A stretch of DNA of 64,000 nucleotides from Hungateiclostridiaceae bacterium UBA1305. GTDB taxonomy: Bacteria; Bacillota; Clostridia; Acetivibrionales; DTU013. The stretch is from the NCBI GenBank assembly GCA_002307275.1, contig DBTX01000072.1, positions 43,637 through 107,636 on the forward strand, given 5' to 3'. This document shows, one piece after another, positions 54,713-63,935 of this stretch. Each line of letters begins with the position of its first letter. Position 1 is the stretch's first letter. Position numbers and translations under genes: made by a program. The notes under the pieces were generated by a model. That model ran no database searches, was not told the DNA's origin, and saw only the letters and a list, made by a program, of their open reading frames with translations.

Positions 54713-56086
54713 ATGAGCAAGCTGAGTAAGAACGATGTCGTTAAGGTCCTTCTGGAGGAATCCGAAATTCCAAAACAATGGTACAATATTGTGGCAGACA
54801 TGCCAAATAAACCGTCCCCGTACTATAGCCCTTTTACAAACAAATTGATGGCTCCCGAAGAAATGAAGGCAATTTTTCCTGATGCGCTGATTGCACAGGA
54901 AATGTCTGCTGAAAGATATATCGATATTCCGGACGAAGTGCGTGAAATGTACAAGCAGTGGAGACCATCCCCTTTATTCAGGGCAAAGGCTCTGGAAAAA
55001 CTTTTGGATACTCCCGCAAGAATTTATTATAAATATGAAGGTGTAAATGCAACTGGCAGTCATAAGCTTAATTCCGCACTGGCACAGGCCTATTACAACA
55101 AACAGGCCGGTATCAAGCGTCTTGCGACAGAAACAGGAGCCGGACAGTGGGGAAGTGCACTGAGTATGGCTTGCAATCATTTTGGAATGGAATGTACTGT
55201 TTATATGGTTAAGGTAAGTTATGAGCAAAAGCCATACAGACGTTCCTTCATGCAGACCTTCGGTGCAAGTGTTCATTCCAGCCCAAGTGTTCTTACAAAT
55301 TCAGGAAGGATGATACTCGAAAGGGATCCAAAGTCTACAGGAAGCTTGGGAATAGCAATCAGTGAAGCTGTTGAGGATGCTGCAACACATGATGATACCA
55401 ACTACGCACTTGGAAGTGTTTTGAACCATGTCTGCCTGCACCAGACCATCATTGGCCAGGAAGCAAAGAAGCAAATGGAGAAAATAGATGAATACCCGGA
55501 TGTGGTCATTGCCTGCTGCGGTGGCGGATCAAACTTCTCCGGTATATCATTCCCGTTCCTTCAGGACAAATTCAAAGGGAAAAAAGTCAGAGCGCTCGCT
55601 GCAGAACCGTCAGCCTGCCCTACGCTTACAAAGGGCGTATTTGCATACGATTATGGCGATACTGCAAAAATGGCGCCTATTGCTAAAATGTATACGCTTG
55701 GCCATGATTTTACACCTGCCGGAATACATGCAGGCGGTCTGAGGTATCATGGAGAGTCAAGTATTGTAAGCCAGCTGTATGAGGATGGAATTATAGAAGC
55801 AGTTGCATATGGGCAAAAGCAGGTGTTCGATGCGGGTGTCATGTTCGCAAGAGCAGAGGGCATCGTACCGGCGCCGGAATCGTCTCATGCCATAAAGGCA
55901 GCGATCGAAGAAGCATTGAAGGCTAAAGAAGCCGGTGAAGAAAAGGTTATTCTCTTCAACCTTAGCGGACATGGATATTTTGATATGTCCTCCTATGATA
56001 TGTATTTCAGCGGTACAATGGTAGACGTTGAATATTCGTCAGAGGATGTAAAGAAGAGTATGGCTAAGCTTCCGCAAATAAAATAA
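54713..56086 (+). CDS. trpB: TrpB2-type tryptophan synthase beta chain
   Basis: 457-residue PLP enzyme. YYKYEGVNATGSHKLNSA contains the cofactor Lys118, and the phosphate-binding loop is CCGGGSNFSG. RRSFMQTFGASVHSSPS and the long N-terminal extension mark it as the TrpB2 group, which works without TrpA or scavenges indole/serine. No trpA or other trp genes are near. ATG 54713 is preferred: GAGGAGAG abuts ATG 54704 but is about 9 bases from 54713. Confidence 0.92.
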   Translation: MSKLSKNDVVKVLLEESEIPKQWYNIVADMPNKPSPYYSPFTNKLMAPEEMKAIFPDALIAQEMSAERYIDIPDEVREMYKQWRPSPLFRAKALEKLLDTPARIYYKYEGVNATGSHKLNSALAQAYYNKQAGIKRLATETGAGQWGSALSMACNHFGMECTVYMVKVSYEQKPYRRSFMQTFGASVHSSPSVLTNSGRMILERDPKSTGSLGIAISEAVEDAATHDDTNYALGSVLNHVCLHQTIIGQEAKKQMEKIDEYPDVVIACCGGGSNFSGISFPFLQDKFKGKKVRALAAEPSACPTLTKGVFAYDYGDTAKMAPIAKMYTLGHDFTPAGIHAGGLRYHGESSIVSQLYEDGIIEAVAYGQKQVFDAGVMFARAEGIVPAPESSHAIKAAIEEALKAKEAGEEKVILFNLSGHGYFDMSSYDMYFSGTMVDVEYSSEDVKKSMAKLPQIK

Positions 56087-56133
56087 GTGCTTTGACAAGA
56101 GATTAATAAGGACAGCCAAATAAGGAGTAATCT

Positions 56134-56186
56134 GCTCTCCTCTGCAACAAGGATAAATAAAAGTCTGTTGGAGGGGAGCTTTTTTA
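56134..56186 (+). terminator. Terminator of trpB
   Basis: GCTCTCCTC-TG-CAACA pairs with TGTTG-GAGGGGAGC (one wobble, two bulged bases), followed by TTTTTT. It overlaps the last bases of the convergent gene. Confidence 0.75.
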
Positions 56187-57596
56187 TGGGATGAATTGCA
56201 TTGAGGCATCTGCCAGATATGGTAATCCGATATTACTTTGCACCAGCAGGACATCAAGCTCTGATTTTCCCGGCGTAAGCATTTCAAATTGATAGGAATA
56301 AAATTTCGTATCCCCGAAACAGGCTAACATGTTATAGGAATCAAGAGTCAGTGTATAGGAGCCTTTATCCAGTATGAAGGCAGCAGTCCCGGCTGAATCC
56401 GTAAAAATACTTGTGGATTGGTAAGCGGTATCTTGAGTACTGACATTTTCTATCTCGATCCCTACATTTGCCAAGGGCTTTTTTGTATTGCTGTCAACCA
56501 TATGGACCTCAAGCAGATAGACAAGATCATCGCGGGCATCCGTTACACGGTATATGGGGTTATTCTCCCACAATTGTGCAAGTGTCTGTCCCAGATTTCT
56601 TTGATAAAATTCATATTTGGTGGATTGTAAATTAATATAAAAGGTTATTCCTGAAACAAGTACGATTGTTAAAACTAAAACAGCCCTCCAATTTGAAACT
56701 GATTCATGGAATGATAAGGTTCCGTTTTTTTTGTTACAGAGAAAACGCTTATTTGTCAGGCTGGCTGCCTGAACACCAAGATAAAGAAGCATTCCAGAGA
56801 GGAGAACGTAAAATGTCAGTACATTTGCGAAATAAAAAATGTGGTCCGAGAGTAATCCTGATAATGATGACTGCAGAAAATCAATTTTGACAAGAGAATA
56901 TCTGATAATACTATGAGGCAATAACTGAATCAACAGGCCGGCTGCCAAAGAGATCACACAGTAGAAAAAAGCTGATCTCAACAGCCAGTACTGAATTTCA
57001 CCAGGTGCTTTTTTAAACATATACACTATAATTATCGGGAGCAGGAACAGTAAGAAGATGGAGCCATGAACGAGTATGTACTGACAGAGGCTAACCAAAT
57101 GAAGAACGCTCCAGATCCTGTTTTCTCCCATATACATGATGAGTACCTGAAGATTCACATTTTTCAAAGGCGCGGGACCGGTCAGATACAAATCAGGCAG
57201 TGAATTAGTCTCTCCTTTGAAATAACTCAGAAGTCCTTCGATCAGAGAGTTGACATTCAAACGCACCATTTTGTCGGATACATTATCTTCAACCAACGAA
57301 TTTATCAGTGCCTTTTGCTGATCTATGACGCTGCCAGCCTCCTCAATGGAAAGAGCAGCGGAGTCCGAAGACGCTGATATTTTGGCGGTGAGGTCTTTTG
57401 CAGGGTTCCCTGCAAGTTCTGTAATGAGACTGTATGTCTCATATTTTTCAAAGGCTGTTTCATAATACTTGCTGTTAAAAATCGTGTCGTTAAGGAGCAT
57501 GGAAAATGATGCAGTAAAAAGAAGCAAGGCTGTGATCAAACTGATTATAGATATTGAAAATTTACGTGATGCTTCAACTCCACCCGCACTATTCAT
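56184..57596 (-). CDS. Membrane protein with C-terminal beta-sandwich domain, unknown
   Basis: About 470 residues; not recognised. One N-terminal helix (ISIISLITALLLFTASFSMLL) is followed by an external helical region of about 130 residues, four further membrane helices (about 165-330), another at about 310-330, and a C-terminal external domain (about 370-470). That domain resembles a carboxypeptidase-regulatory or Cna-B/SpaA fold (VDSNTKKPLANVGIEIENV, GTAAFILDKGSYTLTLD). ATG 57596 is 12 bases after a G-run; TTG 57638 is an alternative. It stands alone. Confidence 0.65.
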   Translation of the reverse strand: MNSAGGVEASRKFSISIISLITALLLFTASFSMLLNDTIFNSKYYETAFEKYETYSLITELAGNPAKDLTAKISASSDSAALSIEEAGSVIDQQKALINSLVEDNVSDKMVRLNVNSLIEGLLSYFKGETNSLPDLYLTGPAPLKNVNLQVLIMYMGENRIWSVLHLVSLCQYILVHGSIFLLFLLPIIIVYMFKKAPGEIQYWLLRSAFFYCVISLAAGLLIQLLPHSIIRYSLVKIDFLQSSLSGLLSDHIFYFANVLTFYVLLSGMLLYLGVQAASLTNKRFLCNKKNGTLSFHESVSNWRAVLVLTIVLVSGITFYINLQSTKYEFYQRNLGQTLAQLWENNPIYRVTDARDDLVYLLEVHMVDSNTKKPLANVGIEIENVSTQDTAYQSTSIFTDSAGTAAFILDKGSYTLTLDSYNMLACFGDTKFYSYQFEMLTPGKSELDVLLVQSNIGLPYLADASMQFIP

Positions 57597-57910
57597 ATGA
57601 AAACATGCCCCCCTGGTAAAGTGATCAGCTATATACAAAAAAATCCCAAAAAGAACATAGAGTACACATATATTCTCAAGCCAATTATAGCAGTTTTGTA
57701 TTTTCCTTTCCTTGCATAAATAATGGAATGTTTAGAACTGTCTCTCCTTATCCATTCCTGCAGAAGAAACGTCCCTTATCTTAACAGCTGGTCCTGATGG
57801 CATTTTAAGATATCACGGTTAATATAATAAATTGTGACGTTTGAGAAAAATAGTGAGGGTTGTATTTTGTTTATGACATGCAGATGTGCTGACAGGACAA
57901 GGAGGCTGAC
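57597..57910. other. Divergent spacer upstream of prkA
   Basis: AT-rich, no gene supported. It must contain the promoters of the unknown membrane protein and of the prkA operon. I could not find a convincing SigE or SigA match by eye. Confidence 0.35.
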
Positions 57911-59839
57911 ATGATGGGCGAGGGCGATATTTTCGGGATTATTCACAAAGACAGACAGGAACGGACGGCCAGACATTTTGAGGGGACGTTTCTTGATTAC
58001 ACGGCACTGGTGAAGAGGGAGCCTGACCTGGCGATACTTTCACATCAAAGAATTTTCAATCTGATATCCGAAGCCGGGGTGGAAGTGGTTAAGACGGATG
58101 AACATCCGCGCTTGAGAAGACTTTACGGAAATGATCTGATAAAGAGATATAAATTCTTTGAAGATTTTTATGGAATCGATAAAACGATCATGAAAATCGC
58201 AAGATATTTTCACTCCGCTGCAATGGCCGGAGAAGAATCCAGACAGGTGCTGTACATGGTAGGACCTGTTGGTTCCGGTAAATCGTCGTTAATGGAAGCA
58301 TTAAAAAAGGCTCTTGAGGGCAGCAGGGAAATTTATGCACTCAAAGGCTGTCCTATGCGGGAAGAACCGCTGCATCTGGTGCCAAAACATTTGCGCCGGG
58401 AATTCGAGGAGATTCTGGGTGTAAGGATTGAAGGCGACCTATGTCCGATATGCCGGTACAGGCTGAAAAATGAATATAAAGGTGAGTATGAAAGCTTTCC
58501 TGTTGAGCAGATCGGGTTTTCAATCAGGTCAAGGAAGGGAATCGGCGTTGTGCCGCCGGTAGATCCGAATAATCAGGATACGAGTGTTCTGATTGGTAGT
58601 GTCGATATCTCCAGGATCGACCTCTATTCAGAGGACGATCCGCGCGTGCTGTCGCTCAACGGTGCATTCAATGTCGGGAACAGAGGTATCGTAGAGTTTA
58701 TTGAGGTTTTCAAGAATGAGACGGAGTATCTGCATACGATGATTACGGCAACACAGGAAAAATCTGTACCGTCCCCGGGCAAAGGCTCGATGATCTATTT
58801 TGACGGGGTCATTCTGGCGCATTCAAATGAAGCCGAGTGGAACAAGTTCAAGTCGGATCATACAAACGAGGCGATCCTTGATCGCATTGTCAAAATCGAG
58901 ATCCCATATTGCCTCGAATTGAACGAGGAAATGAAAATATATGAGAAAATACTGCGAAAGAGCCGGTTCAAGGCACATATTGCACCTCACACGATAGAAG
59001 TGGCCTCTATGTTCGCGATACTTACGAGGCTAACCCCATCCTCGAAGGTGGATCTGATGACAAAGCTCAAAATATATAATGGCGAGGAAATTGTAGAAAA
59101 AGGAATGACCCGAAAGATCGACATACTTGAACTGCACGAGGAAGCATCAAGAGAAGGCATGGCAGGAATTTCAACAAGGTTCATCATGAAAGTCCTTGAC
59201 ACGACCTTGTCTGAATCCGAGCATGAATGTATCAACCCGATCTCTGTCATGGAGACGATCGTGAAATCGGTAAAGGAGCTTGCAATCAGCGATGAGGAGA
59301 AGAACAAGTATGTGAGGTTTGTACAGGATTCGATCAAGAAGGAATATAACAGAATACTTGAAAAGGAAGTTACAAAGGCGTTCATCTATGGATACAGGGA
59401 ACAGGCGGAAAGCCTCTTCAATAATTATCTCGATCACTCTGAGGCTTTTATCAATAAAACCCGGATAAAGGACCAAAATACCGGTGAAGAGCTTGAACCG
59501 GATGAGAAATTCATGAGATCCATCGAAGAACAAATTGGCATTACTGAAGCCTCTGCCAAAGGCTTCAGGGGGGATGTGACGGCATATATGTTTTTTGTCC
59601 TCAGAAATGGAGGGAGACTTGATTATAACAGCTATGAACCGTTGAAAGAGGCTATTGAGAAAAAATTGACGGCATCTGTAAAGGAATTGAGCAGAATCGT
59701 AACAAGAGCCAAGGTCAGGGACGAGGAACAGGATAAGAAATACAACGCAATGGTTGAGGAAATGAAGCGTAACGGCTATTGTGACCATTGCTGCAATGTT
59801 GTTCTTAAATACGGTGCAAACAATCTTTGGAAGGATTGA
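57911..59839 (+). CDS. prkA: PrkA-type serine protein kinase/AAA+ protein
   Basis: 642 residues. An N-terminal AAA+ ATPase core has Walker A GPVGSGKS (118-125), a zinc-like CPIC pair (178-181), Walker B-like MIYFDGVILAHSNE, and a C-terminal PrkA domain ending with a GYCDHCCNVV cysteine cluster. In bacilli it is a sporulation factor, reported as kinase or protease. ATG 57911 is 6 bases after GGAGG. First gene of prkA-yhbH-spoVR. Confidence 0.95.
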   Translation: MMGEGDIFGIIHKDRQERTARHFEGTFLDYTALVKREPDLAILSHQRIFNLISEAGVEVVKTDEHPRLRRLYGNDLIKRYKFFEDFYGIDKTIMKIARYFHSAAMAGEESRQVLYMVGPVGSGKSSLMEALKKALEGSREIYALKGCPMREEPLHLVPKHLRREFEEILGVRIEGDLCPICRYRLKNEYKGEYESFPVEQIGFSIRSRKGIGVVPPVDPNNQDTSVLIGSVDISRIDLYSEDDPRVLSLNGAFNVGNRGIVEFIEVFKNETEYLHTMITATQEKSVPSPGKGSMIYFDGVILAHSNEAEWNKFKSDHTNEAILDRIVKIEIPYCLELNEEMKIYEKILRKSRFKAHIAPHTIEVASMFAILTRLTPSSKVDLMTKLKIYNGEEIVEKGMTRKIDILELHEEASREGMAGISTRFIMKVLDTTLSESEHECINPISVMETIVKSVKELAISDEEKNKYVRFVQDSIKKEYNRILEKEVTKAFIYGYREQAESLFNNYLDHSEAFINKTRIKDQNTGEELEPDEKFMRSIEEQIGITEASAKGFRGDVTAYMFFVLRNGGRLDYNSYEPLKEAIEKKLTASVKELSRIVTRAKVRDEEQDKKYNAMVEEMKRNGYCDHCCNVVLKYGANNLWKD

Positions 59840-59902
59840 GGCGCTTGCTGCAGACTTGATTTGATACAGACAGTTTTAAGAGGTGACAGGCGGAGGAAAG
59901 GT

Positions 59903-61156
59903 ATGGCAATTTTCAGAGATTATGATCCTGGCAGCGGTGATCGTTCTGCCGAGGACCGGCGAAGACACAAGGAACTCGTTGAGGGATCCATAAAAAAGAA
60001 TATTGGAAACATCATTGCAGAAGAAAGCATCATCGGACAAAGCGGGAATAAAAAAATAAAGATCCCGATCCGGGGCATCAGAGAATATAGTTTCATATAC
60101 GGGAAAAACACGAAGGGGGCGGCTTCCGGTGACGGAGATGAAAAGCGCGGCGATGTGGCCGGGGAAGACCTTGAGGGGAAAAACACCGGGACGGGAGGAG
60201 CGGGGGACAAGGAAGGCGAAGATATCTACGAGACTGAAATAACCATTGAAGAGCTTGTGAATTATCTGTTTGATGATCTAAAACTTCCCGATATAGACCG
60301 AAAAAAGCTTTCAGATCTCGAGTCGGAGAAGAGCTTCAGAAAGCTGGGGTATCAGAAAAAAGGCATACCCCCGCGGCTGGCAAAAAGAAGATCAGCTGTG
60401 GAAAAAATAAAACGAAGGCAAATGTACCAGAGGAGTTTGGATGAGTTGAACGGAGTGAACCGAGACAACTTGAAGGAGGATGAGCCGGAACATTTCCCAA
60501 TTGCAGGGGATGAACCGGAGCAATTCCCAGTTGCAGAGGATAAGCCGGAACGTTTTCCTTTTACGGAGGATGATCTTCGATACCGACGGCTTAAAGAGAC
60601 GCACAGGAAGGATTTCAATGCGGTAGTCCTCTGTATCATGGATGTTTCCGGCTCGATGGATCAGACGAAGAAATATATGGCCCGGAGTTTTTATTTTCTG
60701 CTGTATCAGTTTTTGAGGCTCAGGTATGCCCATATAGAAATCGTTTTTATTGCTCATACCACAACAGCAAAAGAGGTGGGAGAGCTTGAATTCTTCCACA
60801 AGGGAGAGTCGGGAGGTACTTATATCAGCAGCGGCTACGAAAAGGCCCTCGAAATCATTGAACAGCGTTACAACCCAGCCAACTGGAATATTTACGCTTT
60901 CCACTGCAGTGATGGGGATAATTGGACGGAAGACAACAAAAAGGCGGTAGAGCTTGCTGCAAGATTGTGTGAGGTATGCAACCTGTTTGGCTACGGGGAG
61001 ATCGTACCCGGCTATTATTATGCCGGCAGTACGGTGAAGTCAGAATATCTCAAGAATATAAGTGCGGATAATTTCGTTATTGTTACCATAACAAAGAAAG
61101 ATGATATTGTAGCCGGGCTGAAACGCCTTCTTGAAAAAGACGGCGAAGGTTTGTAA
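59903..61156 (+). CDS. yhbH: YhbH/YeaH-family (DUF444) sporulation protein
   Basis: 417 residues. The N-terminus DRSAEDRRRHKELVEGSI matches DUF444. A Gly/Asp-rich linker is followed by an inserted decapeptide repeat (193-222). A VWA-like domain has MIDAS-type D247VSGS and FLLYQFLRLRYAHIEIVFIAHTT, with GGTYISSGYEKAL. ATG 59903 follows GGAGGAAAG; the frame from 59861 is not supported. The partner is PrkA, as in E. coli yeaGH. Confidence 0.93.
   Translation: MAIFRDYDPGSGDRSAEDRRRHKELVEGSIKKNIGNIIAEESIIGQSGNKKIKIPIRGIREYSFIYGKNTKGAASGDGDEKRGDVAGEDLEGKNTGTGGAGDKEGEDIYETEITIEELVNYLFDDLKLPDIDRKKLSDLESEKSFRKLGYQKKGIPPRLAKRRSAVEKIKRRQMYQRSLDELNGVNRDNLKEDEPEHFPIAGDEPEQFPVAEDKPERFPFTEDDLRYRRLKETHRKDFNAVVLCIMDVSGSMDQTKKYMARSFYFLLYQFLRLRYAHIEIVFIAHTTTAKEVGELEFFHKGESGGTYISSGYEKALEIIEQRYNPANWNIYAFHCSDGDNWTEDNKKAVELAARLCEVCNLFGYGEIVPGYYYAGSTVKSEYLKNISADNFVIVTITKKDDIVAGLKRLLEKDGEGL
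60479..60568 (+). repeat. 30-bp in-frame tandem repeat in yhbH
   Basis: Three units of 30 bp encode DEPEHFPIAG, DEPEQFPVAE and DKPERFPFTE. Located just before the VWA-like domain, in a linker. Confidence 0.9.
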
Positions 61157-61226
61157 ATTCACTGTATATGTTGCAAAAAGCAAAAAGATTTGCAGAAGGA
61201 ATGAATTCATCGAAAAGGGGCTGAAG

Positions 61227-62618
61227 ATGTCGGATTACAGCATAAGTGAACTTGAGAAATGGAATAGATGCATTGAAGAAAAAGCGCTTGTGAAGGGAAT
61301 GAATTTTTATGAACAGGAATTTGAACTGGTCAGTTACGAATCAATGACTTCCTATGAAGCCTATACCGGAATGCCTTCGCATTATCCGCACTGGAGTTTT
61401 GGAAAGGCCTATGAGAGGATCAGAACGCTCAACAGGTATAATCTGTCGGGTCTACCCTATGAAATGGTTATCAACTCCAACCCCTGCATTGCCTATCTGA
61501 TGAAGGACAACACGCTGCTGCTCCAATTGCTGACGATGGCACATGTATATGGGCACAACGATTTCTTTAAAAATAACAGGTTGTTCAAAGCAGGCACAAG
61601 AGCTGAACATACCATAGAGCTCTTTAAAAATCACGCCGGTCGGATCAGGTCCTATATTAGTGATCCAAGCATCGGTTACGAAAAAGTGGAGAAGATGATC
61701 AATGCCGCACATGCGCTTCGGTACCAATGCGCGAGGACCATTGGCGAAAAGAGGCTGGAAGCGGAGGAGTTAAAAAGACGCATGCAGGAAGGAAACAAAA
61801 AGAGTGACAGTGATTTTCCGCTGCTTGATCTGCAAGAACACAAATACAGTGATGTACCTGATCTGAAGAGAATACCGCTGCAACCCGAGGAAGACCTGCT
61901 GGGATTTGTGGCAGCATACAGCAGGCATGAGGAATGGGAACGCGATATTATTGATATTATTCGTGAGGAAACGCTTTATTTCATACCGCAGATCGAGACA
62001 AAGATCATGAATGAGGGCTGGGCAAGCTACTGGCACTATTCTTTGCTAAATAGTCTGGAACTGCCGCAGCAGCTTCACTTTGAGTTTTTGCGGAGGCATA
62101 ACCAGGTGGTTAGGAATCATGAAGGCAGTATTAACCCCTATTACCTGGGGTTTAAGATATTTGAGGATATTAAAGCGAAATATCCCGGCAATCCGTCTAT
62201 GCTTTTCGAGGTAAGGGAGATTGAACGGGACGCTTCTTTCATAAGAAGGTACCTGTCCAAAGAACTCTGCAATGAAATGAACCTTTATGAATATGAAAAG
62301 GACGGAAATGAGTATGTGGTTTCCGAAGTGCCGGATGATGATGGCTGGATGAAAATAAGAGATACGCTCGCAGCTTCGACCGGCATGGGAGGCATCCCCT
62401 GCATCAGGGTGACTGACTTTATGCAGAAAGAGAACACCTTGTTGCTTGAGCATGTTTATGACGGAAGAGAGCTGGAATTGAATTATGCAAATGAAACACT
62501 CAGACATATGGTCGATTTGTGGGAAGGGAAAATAATCATGAACACCATTGTTGAAGGCCGGAAAAGATCCGTCGTTTGCGATGAACAGAAGAAAATTACT
62601 CTGATTAACGCAGGATGA
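61227..62618 (+). CDS. spoVR: SpoVR-family stage V sporulation protein
   Basis: 463 residues. Family signatures are YEAYTGMPSHYPHWSFGKAYER, the metal-like AHVYGHNDFFKNN, MNEGWASYWHYSLL and NPYYLGFKIFEDI. It is involved in spore cortex formation in bacilli; the biochemical role is unknown. ATG 61227 follows AAAGGGG by 6 bases; the frame from 61131 overlaps yhbH and is unlikely. Last gene of the operon. Confidence 0.95.
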   Translation: MSDYSISELEKWNRCIEEKALVKGMNFYEQEFELVSYESMTSYEAYTGMPSHYPHWSFGKAYERIRTLNRYNLSGLPYEMVINSNPCIAYLMKDNTLLLQLLTMAHVYGHNDFFKNNRLFKAGTRAEHTIELFKNHAGRIRSYISDPSIGYEKVEKMINAAHALRYQCARTIGEKRLEAEELKRRMQEGNKKSDSDFPLLDLQEHKYSDVPDLKRIPLQPEEDLLGFVAAYSRHEEWERDIIDIIREETLYFIPQIETKIMNEGWASYWHYSLLNSLELPQQLHFEFLRRHNQVVRNHEGSINPYYLGFKIFEDIKAKYPGNPSMLFEVREIERDASFIRRYLSKELCNEMNLYEYEKDGNEYVVSEVPDDDGWMKIRDTLAASTGMGGIPCIRVTDFMQKENTLLLEHVYDGRELELNYANETLRHMVDLWEGKIIMNTIVEGRKRSVVCDEQKKITLINAG

Positions 62619-62643
62619 TAATGTAATTCGGTAATAACAGGGG

Positions 62644-62672
62644 TTGACGGAGCCGCGGGTAAGTCTTATAAT
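62644..62672 (+). promoter_or_regulatory. Promoter of tRNA-Val
   Basis: TTGACG, 17 bases, TATAAT; about 52 bases before the mature tRNA. Confidence 0.75.
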
Positions 62673-62724
62673 AAATCCATATCAATTTTCTTGCAGCGCT
62701 TTAAGAAAGTTGTTCAAACATCGC

Positions 62725-62799
62725 GGGGGATTAACTCAGTGGGAGAGTGCTACCTTCACACGGTAGAAGTCATTGGTTCGAACCCAATATTCCCCACCA
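62725..62799 (+). tRNA. tRNA-Val (anticodon CAC)
   Basis: Acceptor GGGGGAT pairs with ATTCCCC (one G-T). The D-arm is ACTC/GAGT. Anticodon stem CTACC/GGTAG has loop TTCACAC. The T-arm is ATTGG-TTCGAAC-CCAAT. CCA is encoded. Confidence 0.95.
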
Positions 62800-62800
62800 G

Positions 62801-62843
62801 AATAATTATTTGTTGGTAACACCAACAAATAATTATTTTTTTT
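62801..62843 (+). terminator. Terminator of tRNA-Val
   Basis: AATAATTATTTGTTGGT pairs perfectly with ACCAACAAATAATTATT, loop AAC, followed by T-run. Confidence 0.93.
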
Positions 62844-62918
62844 ATTCCTTGTACACATATGGTAAAATAATAGAGAAAGCTGTCATGCTAAAATAGTTAT
62901 TTGTGAGGTAGACTACAT

Positions 62919-63923
62919 ATGAAAAAATTGTTGATCTTTTTAGCACTGGTTACGATACTGAACGGCTGTGCTTCAAAGCCGGCCTCTGTAGACGGAGACT
63001 CAACAGAGGCAGCGGTTTCCGGTATCGGAAGTTCCGATTCGAATAATAAGCAAAGCATTTCTAAAACACTGGATGGAGAAATCAAGTTCTTTCCTACCTA
63101 TGATGAGAAGTACAAGACCGGAAGCAACGAAATGTATGATTTCTGGTTCGACATCCCCAATGAATGGAAAGCGGCGGATCAATCGGCGGACGGTTCGGAA
63201 TACACCATTTTTACTGATAATGATAAAGTCCTGATAAAAATTTCCGGTGAGATGATAACTGAGCCTGAAGATGAATATTATACCAAACTTGCCGGTAATA
63301 GCGGTACGATAACCGACTTTACCTACAGGGACGGTTGGGTCGGAAAGAAGATCGGTGTCAGTGGGACCGAGACCTGGTATGTTCGCGTTGACGGTGACAG
63401 CTACATGGCACTTCATATCAATGCTGCGGATCAAACTGAATGGTTGAAGCAAAATGAGGAGAAGCTTAGCTATGTGGCTATGAGCGAAAGAACTACCAAA
63501 GAAAGCTATGGGAAAGGCATGGATGGCGAGAACTCCGTGACGCTTGATGACCTTCAGTTTGGAAGTGTTAAGCTTGATATGTCATATGATGAATTAATGA
63601 AGGTGCTAAAGCAAAAACCGGATAAAGAGGAAAAGGAGGAATATGAGGGATTGGAAGCCAGGACTTTGTTCTTTGCAGACAACACCCAAATATATGTGGT
63701 TGACGGCGCCGTGTATTCGATAAACGTTACAAGTCCGGGTTATGTCACACCAAGGGGGTTGAAGGTGGGGGACTCCACGGACAGGCTTATTGAACTTTAT
63801 GGGGAACCGGACAGCAAGGAAGACGAAAATCATTGGGGATATAACTATAATGGCTATGAAGTATTTACTATAATCGTTGAAGATGGAAAAGTGAAGGAAA
63901 TGCAAGTTGATCTTGTAATGTAA
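62919..63923 (+). CDS. Lipoprotein of unknown function with BamE-like C-terminal repeats
   Basis: 334 residues. Lipobox ILNGC places the lipid on Cys17. An Ser/Asp-rich linker follows, then a domain at about 48-190 (MYDFWFDIPNEWKAADQSADG) like PsbP/DUF-type surface lipoproteins. The C-terminal region (about 210-334) has two similar modules: LDMSYDELMKVLKQKPDKEEKE and LKVGDSTDRLIELYGEPDSKED, like the SmpA/BamE fold. GTGAGG precedes the start. The next gene is 12 bases downstream. Confidence 0.75.
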   Translation: MKKLLIFLALVTILNGCASKPASVDGDSTEAAVSGIGSSDSNNKQSISKTLDGEIKFFPTYDEKYKTGSNEMYDFWFDIPNEWKAADQSADGSEYTIFTDNDKVLIKISGEMITEPEDEYYTKLAGNSGTITDFTYRDGWVGKKIGVSGTETWYVRVDGDSYMALHINAADQTEWLKQNEEKLSYVAMSERTTKESYGKGMDGENSVTLDDLQFGSVKLDMSYDELMKVLKQKPDKEEKEEYEGLEARTLFFADNTQIYVVDGAVYSINVTSPGYVTPRGLKVGDSTDRLIELYGEPDSKEDENHWGYNYNGYEVFTIIVEDGKVKEMQVDLVM

Positions 63924-63935
63924 AAGGAGAAGTAT

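Noticed and set aside
61131..61226. N-terminal extension of SpoVR starting inside yhbH
   Set aside because: It overlaps yhbH, does not match the family N-terminus, and ATG 61227 has a strong AAAGGGG site.
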